This document shows positions 14,980 through 24,735 of a DNA stretch of 64,000 nucleotides, piece after piece; positions within the stretch are counted from its first letter, which is position 1; every line of letters starts with the position of its first letter. The stretch spans positions 1-64,000 of the forward strand of contig MLAV02000013.1 in assembly GCA_001870995.2 (NCBI GenBank). Direction: 5' to 3'. The position numbers and the translations under genes are program-made. The stretch comes from Chitinophaga sp. CB10. Its GTDB lineage: Bacteria; Bacteroidota; Bacteroidia; Chitinophagales; Chitinophagaceae. The notes below the pieces were generated by a model. The model was not told the DNA's origin. It was given only the letters and a program-made list of their open reading frames with translations, and did not search any database.

Positions 14980-15537
14980 CTACAGGCCCCTGTCATGCAC
15001 CGTCCAAATGAGCGAACCCAGTCCGTACCCCAACTCCTCTGCCCTCATCATAAACCGCTCCCTCACCGGCTCCGGCAATTCCGGCGTACGCGAGAGGAAC
15101 CAGATGTAATCCAGGTTATCGCCCACGACGAGCGCATGCTGATAGTCGTCATCCACCTCAATGACGTTATAACCCGCCCAGATAAACGGGAAAAACGACA
15201 CCATAAATCTCCCCAGGGATTTATCCTTTACAAATTTCGCCCTGCCTGCGCTCTCCCGCCATTCGCCCGCCGCTTCGTCGAAGCCGCGGTTATCCACCCG
15301 CACCTCGCCTTTAGGCGTGAGGCTGTAGGTAGCCGTTACATTGCTCATATTTTTTTCAAACCGGTAGTCCTTCCGTGCAATTTCATACCACTTACCCAGG
15401 TATTTCGCGAGGTCGAATGGCTGCACGGCGGTAGCGCCGCGGGGAATGGAAACACTACGCCCTTTCAGGTAGAGCGCGACGCCGGCAGCAGCCACCGCTG
15501 CGGCGCCTCCTATAAGCAGGTTCTTACGCATGGCCAT
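14980..15537 (-). CDS. Lipocalin family protein (Blc-like)
   Basis: A 185-residue membrane-anchored lipocalin. Residues 5-24 form a hydrophobic signal anchor without a lipobox cysteine. The Blc-type signature follows: FDLAKYLGKWYEIARKDYRF, then VTATYSLTPKGEVRVDNRGF, a FFPFIWAGYNVIEVDDDYQH strand and YIWFLSRTPELPEPVRERF. Bacterial Blc proteins bind fatty acids or lysophospholipids and are linked to envelope stress. An alternative start two codons in (15531) is equally possible. It stands alone on the minus strand; about 110 bases separate it from the WG-repeat gene. Confidence 0.9.
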   Translation of the reverse strand: MAMRKNLLIGGAAAVAAAGVALYLKGRSVSIPRGATAVQPFDLAKYLGKWYEIARKDYRFEKNMSNVTATYSLTPKGEVRVDNRGFDEAAGEWRESAGRAKFVKDKSLGRFMVSFFPFIWAGYNVIEVDDDYQHALVVGDNLDYIWFLSRTPELPEPVRERFMMRAEELGYGLGSLIWTVHDRGL

Positions 15538-15648
15538 AGCAATGATGTTTTAGCGGAATAGCCTCCAAAGCAAATGCCAGCCCCGGAAAGCGGCGCTGGC
15601 ATTCAGTTTCCTGTTCAGGGGCCTGTGTATATTTTCCCCAATTATGAT

Positions 15649-17874
15649 TTAATACTCATATGACGGCTGAAAAGGAATCACCCCCGTCAGCTTGAGCGGC
15701 AGAAACGTACCCTCTGCAGTCAGGTATTGGTACACGTTACCGGTGCGCACCATTACCGGCAGGGAATAAGGCACCAGCGTAGCGTTGCGGTAAAGAACTT
15801 CATCCAGCGCCACATCGTCAAACATCATGGGCGTTAGCGGCTTACCTTCCGCATTCAGTACCTGGAACTGCTTGCCCTTTAATACAATATACCCCGGCCC
15901 TGGCTTGCCTTCCATAATGGCCTGGTAGGCGATGGGCAGTTTGATCAGGCCCTGCGTGGTAGCCAGGCCCACCTTGCTGCGACTCACCTCCTTATCATCC
16001 CGCACCAGCAGCAGGCCGTCCCCTTCAAAATCGCTGTCGTTACCCGAATAATCGTAGATCACCGGCACAATCATTTTGCCGGTACTATCGGCATAGCCAT
16101 ATTTGTAGCTTCCATCTTTCTGCACTTTAATCACCTGGTAGGTCCGGTTTTTCAGCGGATGGATCATTTGCTTTTCCATAGGCAGCACCGGTTTGCCATT
16201 TTCATCGATCACCCCTGCGGCATCGGCGCCGGTGAGCATCAGGTGCCCGGGTACCTCCGTTTGCTGCGCATACAGGCATTTCAGCGGCTGCAGCTGTTTG
16301 GTGCGGATGTTGTAATGGCTGTAAACATTCGAATCCCCCTTTACCTCTCTCAGCATATACGCTCCTTTGCCGAGGCTTAGTATATCCGCATACACCGCCG
16401 GCAGGAGCTGTTTATAATCTTTATCGTATATCCCATACCGGTAGACGCCGTCTTCATGATCAACAAGGGTCAGGAAGTCTTCCGGGCTGCCGGGCATGGT
16501 GAGAATACTTCTGAACTGCTGCGGTATCTGCATCTTCCGGTGGGCGGCATCGTAGAGCCCACGGCGGTTCTGTTCATCGGCCACCAAAAATAAATCCGGC
16601 GCTAATTCCACGATTTCGCTGTAGGAAACAGGCAGCAGGATCTCCCCGCCGAGATCATACAACCCGTACTGGCCCTGGTATTCCACAATCGCCCTCCTGC
16701 CATCCGCAGTGGCTTCCAGTTCGTAAAAGGCCGGCGCCGCCGTCCTGCCGGTGCGCGGATTATAGAAACCCGTCACCGCCTGCTGTTTCAGCAGGAAAAT
16801 AAGTTGCTTATCCTCTCCGCGGCCGGTATAGGCCGGCTCAATCGCCGTGTAATGCTTACTCAGCAAAGGCTTGCCGGCACTGTCCAGCAGCTGGTACATC
16901 CCTTCTTCCTCCACGATCATCTGTTCGCCGCAGCAGCGGATTTCGCTGGCATAAGCCGGTGGTATCACTTCCTTCCCGGATGGCAGTATAATGCCGTGCT
17001 TCCCGTCTTTTACCACGCCGATGAGCGGACCGCTATACCGCTCGTCGTAAGGACTGTAGATATCATCATAACGGAAATCCACTACCTGCCGGCCTTCCGC
17101 ATCAATGAGCCCGAACAGCCCGTTGCGCTTCGCTTTCAGCAGCCCTCCCGGCAGCATATCAAATTCCGTATATTCGTTACCGTTATACTCCTTTTTGGTG
17201 GCGAGGTTGATCACTACCTCCTGGCCGCCCCGTTTGAAGCTGCGTATCCAGTTATCGCTGCGCATAAAGTAATGTTCGTGCTCATATTCAAACGGCAGCA
17301 GTGTTTCGTTACGGAAATTAATCACGCCCCATTTACCGTTCTTTTTGGCAAACAGGTAATCGCCTTTCTGCCCGCAGCCGCCACAGTAGTCAAATTCCTC
17401 ATACGCCGCGGGTATAACCAGCCGTTGCGCTTCCACACTGTAAATCCCCCATTGCTTGCCCATCCGCACGTCAAAATAATTGCCGTCGATGTAGCCGATC
17501 TCCTCAAATTGCCAGGGAAATAGCACCTTACCCGTTGCGTCTGCGAGGTTGGTTTTATTTTCTTTTTTTAGTTGAAAGAATTGTTGCCATATCCGCGTTA
17601 CCTCATCGTATTCGGGCGCCAGCACAATGCGTTGTGCCGTATTCATCAAGCCTAGCTTCCCCCGCTGCGAGAACACGTAAAACGCCTGGCTGAGGTCCTG
17701 CTCTTCCTTTAACACGTACAACGCCTGGTCGCTCACCTTTTCCCCACGGGTATTGATATACCAGCTTTTACCGTTCTCCTCGATCCTGGCGAGCCCGCCC
17801 ACAAAAACGGAGCCCTGCTGCGCGCTCGCAGCTGTACTCAACAGCAATCCGGCAGCGATCAAATATTTAATCAT
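15649..17874 (-). CDS. WG-repeat protein (second of a tandem pair)
   Basis: A 741-residue secreted protein built almost wholly of WG repeats, each a short beta hairpin around W/F/Y-G-(L/V/I), for example GKWGVINFRNETLLPFEYEH, NGLFGLIDAEGRQVVDFRYD and GKHGIILPSGKEVIPPAYAS. A signal peptide (MIKYLIAAGLLLSTAASAQQ) fixes the start at 17874. That ATG lies inside the end of the upstream paralogue (8-base overlap), so the two are translationally coupled. One segment has EIRCCGEQ and another YCGGCGQ, cysteine pairs that may form disulfides. WG repeats probably mediate binding at the cell surface or periplasm; partners are unknown. Confidence 0.88.
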   Translation of the reverse strand: MIKYLIAAGLLLSTAASAQQGSVFVGGLARIEENGKSWYINTRGEKVSDQALYVLKEEQDLSQAFYVFSQRGKLGLMNTAQRIVLAPEYDEVTRIWQQFFQLKKENKTNLADATGKVLFPWQFEEIGYIDGNYFDVRMGKQWGIYSVEAQRLVIPAAYEEFDYCGGCGQKGDYLFAKKNGKWGVINFRNETLLPFEYEHEHYFMRSDNWIRSFKRGGQEVVINLATKKEYNGNEYTEFDMLPGGLLKAKRNGLFGLIDAEGRQVVDFRYDDIYSPYDERYSGPLIGVVKDGKHGIILPSGKEVIPPAYASEIRCCGEQMIVEEEGMYQLLDSAGKPLLSKHYTAIEPAYTGRGEDKQLIFLLKQQAVTGFYNPRTGRTAAPAFYELEATADGRRAIVEYQGQYGLYDLGGEILLPVSYSEIVELAPDLFLVADEQNRRGLYDAAHRKMQIPQQFRSILTMPGSPEDFLTLVDHEDGVYRYGIYDKDYKQLLPAVYADILSLGKGAYMLREVKGDSNVYSHYNIRTKQLQPLKCLYAQQTEVPGHLMLTGADAAGVIDENGKPVLPMEKQMIHPLKNRTYQVIKVQKDGSYKYGYADSTGKMIVPVIYDYSGNDSDFEGDGLLLVRDDKEVSRSKVGLATTQGLIKLPIAYQAIMEGKPGPGYIVLKGKQFQVLNAEGKPLTPMMFDDVALDEVLYRNATLVPYSLPVMVRTGNVYQYLTAEGTFLPLKLTGVIPFQPSYEY

Positions 17875-20173
17875 TGTAACTTTTTGATTTTGGAGCAACG
17901 TAAGGGAGTTCCCTGCCCTGTTCATCGATATAAAAAACTTTATTATCCTTCTTCACCATTACGGGGAAGACGCCGCTGCTGTAGCCAGTATTGCGGTTCA
18001 ACTCCTCGTACTCAGCAGGCAGTATTACTTTGCCGTCTATACCCAACAGGCCGTAGCGGCCCTCTTTGGACACTACCTGGAAAATTTTATTATCCTTGTA
18101 ATAATAGATCTCCTGGTATATCGGCGGTATGATTTCTTTACCAGTGGAATCCAGCACGCCATACCCGTTATTGAGCGTCACTTTGTAATAGGGAATATCG
18201 TAAAAGGTATTGATATCACTGTATTTCAACGGCACGAATATGCTTCCGTCCTTCCGCAGCAAACCTTGCAGGGTATCCGCCTGGATCAGCACATATTGGC
18301 TGTCCAGCGCCTTCATATCATCCGCCTTCACCGGGTAAATGACCGCTCCTTCCCGGTTGATGAGGCCATATTTGGTTTTGCGGTTCCCATCCGTTTTACC
18401 TGCAATGGCGATGCCGTTATTGAAATCGCTGACGAACTGGTAGTCGTTAAACCTCACTTCCTTCCCTTGTTTGTCCAGGAAGAGATGCTCTTCACCGGCG
18501 CCCCAGACTTTCAGCAGTCCATCCGAATACCGGATTTGGTCCGGCTCCTCCCCCTTCGTCCTGAACAATCTTGTAAAGGCGTTTGGCTTGAAATCCCAGT
18601 TATTACTGGTGTACAGCACCTTGCCATCCAGGTCCGTCAGGGTAGTGATCTTATTATTGTTTTCATACCTGGTTTCAATGATGCGGTCCGGCGCTACGGC
18701 GGTGTAGTCCCCGTATTGCCGTTCGGGCTTAATCACTTTCCCGCTCACGTCCACCATCGCGGTCTTATCTTCCCCGGTACGCACGTTCAGCAGGCGGTCC
18801 GTCTGCCATTCGATGCGGGTATATTTAACCGGCAATACCATTTTACCGGAAGGAATATGATAAAGCCCCATTTTGCCGCCGGCGCCGATGGCGATATAAT
18901 CCTCCCGGCGCAGGCCGATGGCATCGTCCGTGTACCAGTATTGGGACATATAGCCGTCTACCAGCTGGTCAAAGCCGCCGGGGAGTATAACGGTACCGTC
19001 TGTACGAAGCAGGCCGATTTCGTTCTTTGCATTTTTCGTCATCACGAAGACGCGTTTCTTTGAGGCCAGCAACGCAAGGTCGGTATAGTTACCTGCGAAA
19101 AGTTTTTTGCCCGTGCTGTCATACAGTTCCATAACAGGCCCCTTCTTTGCGACGAAGTAGCCCGGCTCTTTCGGTATCCAGCGCTTTTGCAGGGACATGG
19201 AGGCGCTTTGCGGCTGCCCTTCCCCGTCATAAAAATCTATCTTATCATATACGGCGGGTAGCACTACTTTGCCTTCCTTGTCCAGCACGCCGGCTTTCAG
19301 CTGCTGCTTTACCAGCATGAAACTGCCGTAGGGACTGGCTTCCGTGTATTGCGCCGGCGCCAGCACTTTGCCGGTAGAATCAATGATACCGATTTTGCCG
19401 TAAAGCGTTACGGCAAAAGTACCGGCTACCGGGCCGCGTTGCAGGCGGGTATATTGGGCGGGGGTGATTTTTTTACCGGAGAGGTCCATCAGGCCTATCT
19501 TTCCGTTTATTTCATAGCCAAACTGCGGACTGTTTTCTATCCCCGGGTAATGGAAGATGCTGTATTCAGGGGCGGCTACTACTTCCCCATTCTCTTTTGC
19601 AAGCCCTTTCTTCCCGTTGTTATCAATTTCTACATAGGGGCTCACATAACTTTTACCTACATCGGTATAAACGGGTTCCTGCAATACTTTGCCGGTAGCG
19701 ATTTCGACCCAGCCCCAGCGGCCATTGCGCTGGATTTTGAGCAGGCGGGCGTTGAGCGGCTCTACCAGCTGGTACTCCGGCTTGCAGATTACTTTGCCCA
19801 GCGTGTCGACCGCGCCGTATTTCCCGTTTAGCTTTGTGATAACGAAGCAGTAGTTATTGGCAGGTTCGTACTCGTCATTTTCATCAGCCAGGCGCACTTC
19901 ATCGAAGGTGAACGGCGCGATGACCTGCCCCTGGTAGTTGACAGCGCCGTAGGCGTTATTCCTGATCCCTACGGCCGTGTTAAAGAAGCCCTGGTTTTCC
20001 AGCTTATCGATAGTGACGAGGCCGGACCTGTGGAGGAGTACTTTCCGGTTGTTGATCTTTACTTCGGCAAACAAGCCTTCAAAACGATCCAGGTAGGCGG
20101 CATGGGTAATTTGCTGGGCCTGGGTAAGCGCAGCAGGGAACAGCAATGGAAGAATCAACTTTAGGTGTTTCAT
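17867..20173 (-). CDS. WG-repeat protein (first of a tandem pair)
   Basis: A 768-residue secreted protein with a signal peptide (MKHLKLILPLLFPAALTQAQ) and many WG repeats, for example NRNGRWGWVEIATGKVLQEP, NGKIGLMDLSGKKITPAQYT and EGRYGLLGIDGKVILPAEYE. Each repeat predicts a hairpin of about 40-45 residues with a conserved proline before the next strand. It ends in RELPYVAPKSKSYND without an outer-membrane sorting signal. It is the upstream gene of a tandem pair overlapping by 8 bases; the two proteins share length and design but differ widely in sequence. No enzyme gene is obviously linked. Confidence 0.88.
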   Translation of the reverse strand: MKHLKLILPLLFPAALTQAQQITHAAYLDRFEGLFAEVKINNRKVLLHRSGLVTIDKLENQGFFNTAVGIRNNAYGAVNYQGQVIAPFTFDEVRLADENDEYEPANNYCFVITKLNGKYGAVDTLGKVICKPEYQLVEPLNARLLKIQRNGRWGWVEIATGKVLQEPVYTDVGKSYVSPYVEIDNNGKKGLAKENGEVVAAPEYSIFHYPGIENSPQFGYEINGKIGLMDLSGKKITPAQYTRLQRGPVAGTFAVTLYGKIGIIDSTGKVLAPAQYTEASPYGSFMLVKQQLKAGVLDKEGKVVLPAVYDKIDFYDGEGQPQSASMSLQKRWIPKEPGYFVAKKGPVMELYDSTGKKLFAGNYTDLALLASKKRVFVMTKNAKNEIGLLRTDGTVILPGGFDQLVDGYMSQYWYTDDAIGLRREDYIAIGAGGKMGLYHIPSGKMVLPVKYTRIEWQTDRLLNVRTGEDKTAMVDVSGKVIKPERQYGDYTAVAPDRIIETRYENNNKITTLTDLDGKVLYTSNNWDFKPNAFTRLFRTKGEEPDQIRYSDGLLKVWGAGEEHLFLDKQGKEVRFNDYQFVSDFNNGIAIAGKTDGNRKTKYGLINREGAVIYPVKADDMKALDSQYVLIQADTLQGLLRKDGSIFVPLKYSDINTFYDIPYYKVTLNNGYGVLDSTGKEIIPPIYQEIYYYKDNKIFQVVSKEGRYGLLGIDGKVILPAEYEELNRNTGYSSGVFPVMVKKDNKVFYIDEQGRELPYVAPKSKSYND

Positions 20174-20239
20174 GAATTACACAAATAATGGTGCTAAAAT
20201 GCAAATATGCTGTGTAATTTATGAAACACCAAGGAAAAA

Positions 20240-21268
20240 TTATTTTGTTTTGGAAGGCCATTGAAATGCAGGCATAGCAAGGTTTTCGTACCATCTATCG
20301 GTATCGGCTACACGAAAAATATTCGCAAGCGTATATGGTGCGGCTTCCTTATCAGTGAGCTGGCGGCTCCACCTGACCCTGCCGGCGGCATTGGCGCCAG
20401 GCCCGCTGCTCTTGTATTCCCCGTAATACACGGTTTTCTCATTCTCCGGGTTGCTCCAGTTGCTCCACCCTGCCGCAGCGATAGCGGCTGGCAGCTCGCA
20501 ACGTAAAAAAACTGTTTTGGCAGCCGCCCGCCATGGCCGCCCCAGTTGTACGGACTTCACGTCCGGATCAGCCGTGATGCGGCAATCCATAAACACGTAT
20601 CCGTACGCTTTTCCCGGCGTAGTGCTGGCAGCGGTGATGTAGGAGTTGGCTTTGCAATGCAGCGTGCATTGCTGGAACACGGCCGTCGCCGGGCCGAATA
20701 TAAAATCGGTGGTGCCTTCGATGTAACAGTTGACAAACAGCTGCCGGGAAGCTTCCCCGCCGGTGAATATCGTATCCTGGTGGCCGAGGAAGCGGCAGTT
20801 CTTAAACACCGCCTTGTCCGCATCCACGTACAGGGCTACCGCCTGGCCTACCGGCCCGGCCGCATTTACAAACGTGATGTTTTCCGCCATGAAGCGGTTG
20901 CCGGAAATCTTGGCCGTATAGCTGGTAAAAGTCGTCAGCTTTCCGCGGCCGGAATAATCGTCGAAGGTAATGATGGTACTGTCCACGCTCTCCCCGATGA
21001 AACGTACATCCGTATTAGGCGCGGGCAATTCTATCTTCTCGTTGTACACCCCGTTTTTGATATACAATACAATCGGCATCAGCGGATATACCCGCATGGC
21101 ATCAATGGCATCCTGTATGTACCTGAAATCCCCCGAGCCGTCTTTCGCTACGGTGAATACATACTTGTACTGGTGCGGGTTGGCCGTTTGCGCCTCCGCC
21201 TTCCTCCCGGTGAAGAGCAGCAGCAATAAAGCTATACTTATCAAGTAGCTGCCTGACTTACGATTCAT
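20240..21268 (-). CDS. Pectinesterase (CE8)
   Basis: A 342-residue secreted enzyme that removes methyl esters from pectin. The signal peptide starts at ATG 21268 (MNRKSGSYLISIALLLLLFT); the longer frame upstream is not coding-like. The CE8 right-handed beta-helix has FTVAKDGSGDFRYIQDAIDA, GPVGQAVAL, GHQDTIFT and GTTDFIFGPATAVF (catalytic aspartates) and LGRPW (arginine), so the active site is complete. It lies divergent from the susC/susD pair at 21635, separated by 366 bases, which suggests a small carbohydrate-use locus for pectin or a related glycan, though no other pectin enzyme is present. Confidence 0.93.
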   Translation of the reverse strand: MNRKSGSYLISIALLLLLFTGRKAEAQTANPHQYKYVFTVAKDGSGDFRYIQDAIDAMRVYPLMPIVLYIKNGVYNEKIELPAPNTDVRFIGESVDSTIITFDDYSGRGKLTTFTSYTAKISGNRFMAENITFVNAAGPVGQAVALYVDADKAVFKNCRFLGHQDTIFTGGEASRQLFVNCYIEGTTDFIFGPATAVFQQCTLHCKANSYITAASTTPGKAYGYVFMDCRITADPDVKSVQLGRPWRAAAKTVFLRCELPAAIAAAGWSNWSNPENEKTVYYGEYKSSGPGANAAGRVRWSRQLTDKEAAPYTLANIFRVADTDRWYENLAMPAFQWPSKTK

Positions 21269-21634
21269 AACGTGTCCGATATTTGTTAAGCTCCTAAATT
21301 CTGAAAAAAAGCTTAGAAATTCATGGTGTTTTTCGGCATACCGCCGGGAAGGTACGTCTGCCCGGACGTACGCGCAGGGCAAAGCGGCATTTTATTCTCC
21401 CCCCTCCCCCCCTCCGGCCACCGCGCCGTTTTTAAAAATAGTCTTGAAAATTATATTATAACAGCCTATATTAGTACCAATGCTAAATGCATTTTTTCAA
21501 ACTGTAATTTGCAACGGAACATTATCAATTTTGCTTATTGTGGGAATCAACTTGTATGTAGATGGAAATACTATTCTCCTATTATAATCTGATAAGAATT
21601 AACTGCGAGTCAACCAACATCTAAAACGTTTAAC
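21269..21634. promoter_or_regulatory. Divergent pectinesterase/susC intergenic region
   Basis: A 366-base AT-rich region with no gene. It contains the inverted repeat GTACGTC-6-GACGTAC (21352-21371) on the pectinesterase side, and long AT-rich stretches upstream of susC. I do not find a clean TAnnTTTG box near the susC start. The inverted repeat is a candidate operator. Confidence 0.4.
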
Positions 21635-24600
21635 ATGAGAACAAAACTCAGGTTATTAGCGATTCTGTCGTTAATGACGCTCCTGTTGCCCAACCTTACT
21701 TTGGCACAGCAAAAAATCATTTCCGGGACAGTGATCTCTGATGAAAAAGTACAGCTGCCGGGGGTGACCGTCCGGATCCGGGAAAATAATACCAACACTA
21801 TTACAGACGCCACGGGTAAATATTCCATCAAGGCATCGCCCGGGCAAACGCTGGAATTTACCTACATCGGCTACCTCTCCCAAACGGTTACCGTTGGCGA
21901 GTCCGCCACCATCAACGTAACCCTGATGCCCACACGTACCGGCCTTAACGAGGTGATCGTGACGGCGATGGGTATCAAAAAGGAACGTAAAGCCCTCGGC
22001 TACGCCGTCCAGGATATCAAGGCGGATGAACTGATGAAAAACAAAGACCCTAACCTGATCAACTCCATGAACGGGAAAATTGCGGGCCTGAACATCACCA
22101 ATTCCGGCGGCGCTCCGGGCTCCTCCGCTTCCATCATCATCCGCGGCGGTACATCCCTGGAACGCAACAACCAGCCCCTCTTCATCATCGACGGGGTGCC
22201 GATGAACAACTCCACCGGCCAGGGCGATAACAGCGCCTTCGACGGCTCGGTAAACATGTCTACCACGAACAGCAACCGCGCGATGGACATCAACCCCGAA
22301 GACGTGGAATCCATCACCGTGCTGAAAGGCCCTGCCGCTGCCGCGTTATACGGCCTGCAGGCCGCTGCCGGCGCCATCGTGATCACCACCAAAAAAGGCG
22401 CGGAAGGCAGCACCATCGTCAGCGTAACGCCCCGCTTTACCACCAACTGGGTTAACAAACTGCCCAAGGTGCAGGACCGGTTTAAACGCGGTACCTCCTA
22501 CAGCGGCCAGTTCACCGATCAGACCTACTTTTCCTGGGGTCCTGAATTCGGCCCCGGCGAATCCGCCTTCGACAACCTGCGCAACTTCTTCCAGACGGCG
22601 CATGCCTTTGATAACAGCTTTAACGTTTCCGGCGGTACGAAAAACAGTAAGTTCTTCCTCTCCGGTTCCAATATCATGCAAACGGGTATTGTGCCTACTA
22701 CCGATTATAACCGCACCTCCGTACGCTTCAACGGGGAGCAGCAGGTGGGCCGATTTACTTTTGGCGTGAATGCCACCTACGCGGTCAGCAATACGCAGAA
22801 AACGCTCACCGGTAGCGGCCTTTTCAATGCCAGCGGCTCCGGCTACCTCCAAAGTATCCTCTCCTGGCCTACGGACGATGATATGTCCGTTTGGTTAAAC
22901 CCGGACGGCAGCAAGCGCCGCCTCCTGCCCAACGTAGCGCTGGAAGACGATATCGACAACGCCAACTGGACCGTTAATAAGAGTCCGCAAAGCGATAAGA
23001 CCACCCGTATGCTGGGTAACATCTACGCCAATGTGAAAATTACCAACTGGCTGGATGCGACCTACCGCCTCGGTATCGATAACTTCGTGACGCAGTTTAC
23101 CAGCCTCACCTGGCCGGGATCAGCCGTGAAGATTGCCTGGCAGAACGGGATGCTCTCCGAAACCACCCGCCGTTACAATTTCACCAGCGGCAACCTGATG
23201 CTGAACGCGCACAAACAGTTCGGGGACTTTGACTTCAACCTGCTGCTGGGGCATAATACAGAGGACTACTATACGAAAACAGGTTCCGTACGGGCGGAAA
23301 ACTTCTCCATCCCAGGCCTGATTTCCATCAACAACGCAGATAATAAAAACCGTTACGCGCAGGATAACGTCAGCCGGAAACGACTGGTGGGTGCGTATGG
23401 CGAGTTCAGGGCCAGCTATAAAAGCCTCGTGTACCTGGGCATTACCGGCCGTAACGACTGGAGCAGCACCCTGCCCATCGTTTACCGCTCCTTCTTCTAT
23501 CCTTCCGTTAGCGGAAGCTTCGTGTTCAGCGAACTGCTGCCGAAGAACAGCGTATTGTCGTTCGGTAAGGTGCGCGCCTCCTGGGCCCGCGTGGGTAAGG
23601 ACACCGATCCTTACGTGACCTCCACCGGATTGTTCGGACCGGAGCTCACCATTGGCGGCGGTTACAGGAACTACTGGCAGCAGGGCAACCCGGAGCTGAA
23701 GCCTGAAAATACCGACTCGTATGAATTTGGTACGGAACTGCGGTTCCTCGGCAACCGCCTCGGGGTGGACTTCACCGTGTACAACAACAAGAGCGTGGAC
23801 CAGATCCTCTCCCCGCGCGTGAGTAACGCTACCGGCTATATCCTGAAATCCGTGAACGCCGGCGTGATCGAGAACAAGGGTATAGAGCTGACCATCAACG
23901 CCAACCCTGTACGCAACAAGGACTTCAACTGGGACGTAACCCTGAACCTGTCCAAAAACAAGGGTAGGGTAAAAGAACTGCCGGGCGCTATCAGCATCCT
24001 GTATGTAACGGATGTACAGGAAGGCCCGGGTAAGGCAGCAAGCTTTAACAAAGGCGTGTTCATGGGGTTGAGCGGCTCCAAATGGGCCACCGATTCCAGC
24101 GGCAATGTTATCCTGGATTATAACACCGGCTATCCGACCATCTCCTCCCTTACCACCCTGCCGGTGGGCAACAGGGAGCCAGACCTGATCGGAGGGCTGA
24201 ACAACAGCTTCAGTTATAAGTCGTTCAACTTCTCCATGCTGTGGGACTTCCGCCTGGGCGGCGACGTGTACAACGCCACCGAATGGCTGATGACGGTTAA
24301 CGGTTTATCCGAAGCTACGTTGAACCGTGGCAGTGACCTCACCTTCTCCGGCGTGGCGCTGAACCCTTCTACCGGGAAATATGAGCAGGTGACCCGTACG
24401 GTGAAAGCTTCTGAAAAGTATTACCGCGACGTTTATGCCAACAATGCGCCGTTCTTCATCCAGAGCGTAAACTGGATGCGCCTGCGTTCCGTAGCGCTCT
24501 CCTACTCCCTGCCTGCGAATGTGCTGACCCGCATCGGCTGGCTGAAAGGCGCTACTGCTACCATTTCCGGCACCAACCTGCTGCTGTTTACCAACTACCG

Positions 24601-24724
24601 CGGTATGGATCCTGAGGTAAGCGCTGCCGGCGCCGGCGTAACCGGTTCCGGATCAGTGGGTATTGATTATGTAGGCGTGCCTGCCACGAGAGGACTTGCC
24701 TTCGGCTTAAACTTTAAATTCTAA
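21635..24724 (+). CDS. SusC/RagA family TonB-linked outer membrane protein
   Basis: A 1029-residue outer-membrane importer. The signal peptide (about residues 1-24) is followed by a carboxypeptidase-D-like domain (KIISGTVISDEKVQLPGVTV ... FTYIGYLSQTVTV, residues about 26-100), the SusC sequence LNEVIVTAMGIKKERKALGY, a plug domain with SIIIRGGTSLERNNQPLFII and PEDVESITVLKGPAAAALYG, and a 22-stranded barrel ending in GLAFGLNFKF. It imports glycan or peptide oligomers in complex with the SusD lipoprotein encoded 11 bases downstream. Divergence from a pectinesterase hints at a pectin-type substrate. No anti-sigma/ECF pair sits beside it. Confidence 0.96.
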   Translation: MRTKLRLLAILSLMTLLLPNLTLAQQKIISGTVISDEKVQLPGVTVRIRENNTNTITDATGKYSIKASPGQTLEFTYIGYLSQTVTVGESATINVTLMPTRTGLNEVIVTAMGIKKERKALGYAVQDIKADELMKNKDPNLINSMNGKIAGLNITNSGGAPGSSASIIIRGGTSLERNNQPLFIIDGVPMNNSTGQGDNSAFDGSVNMSTTNSNRAMDINPEDVESITVLKGPAAAALYGLQAAAGAIVITTKKGAEGSTIVSVTPRFTTNWVNKLPKVQDRFKRGTSYSGQFTDQTYFSWGPEFGPGESAFDNLRNFFQTAHAFDNSFNVSGGTKNSKFFLSGSNIMQTGIVPTTDYNRTSVRFNGEQQVGRFTFGVNATYAVSNTQKTLTGSGLFNASGSGYLQSILSWPTDDDMSVWLNPDGSKRRLLPNVALEDDIDNANWTVNKSPQSDKTTRMLGNIYANVKITNWLDATYRLGIDNFVTQFTSLTWPGSAVKIAWQNGMLSETTRRYNFTSGNLMLNAHKQFGDFDFNLLLGHNTEDYYTKTGSVRAENFSIPGLISINNADNKNRYAQDNVSRKRLVGAYGEFRASYKSLVYLGITGRNDWSSTLPIVYRSFFYPSVSGSFVFSELLPKNSVLSFGKVRASWARVGKDTDPYVTSTGLFGPELTIGGGYRNYWQQGNPELKPENTDSYEFGTELRFLGNRLGVDFTVYNNKSVDQILSPRVSNATGYILKSVNAGVIENKGIELTINANPVRNKDFNWDVTLNLSKNKGRVKELPGAISILYVTDVQEGPGKAASFNKGVFMGLSGSKWATDSSGNVILDYNTGYPTISSLTTLPVGNREPDLIGGLNNSFSYKSFNFSMLWDFRLGGDVYNATEWLMTVNGLSEATLNRGSDLTFSGVALNPSTGKYEQVTRTVKASEKYYRDVYANNAPFFIQSVNWMRLRSVALSYSLPANVLTRIGWLKGATATISGTNLLLFTNYRGMDPEVSAAGAGVTGSGSVGIDYVGVPATRGLAFGLNFKF

Positions 24725-24735
24725 TTACTGCTACC

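Noticed and set aside
21269..21634. Possible ECF sigma/anti-sigma signals before susC
   Set aside because: No such genes flank the susC/susD pair and no consensus box could be placed.
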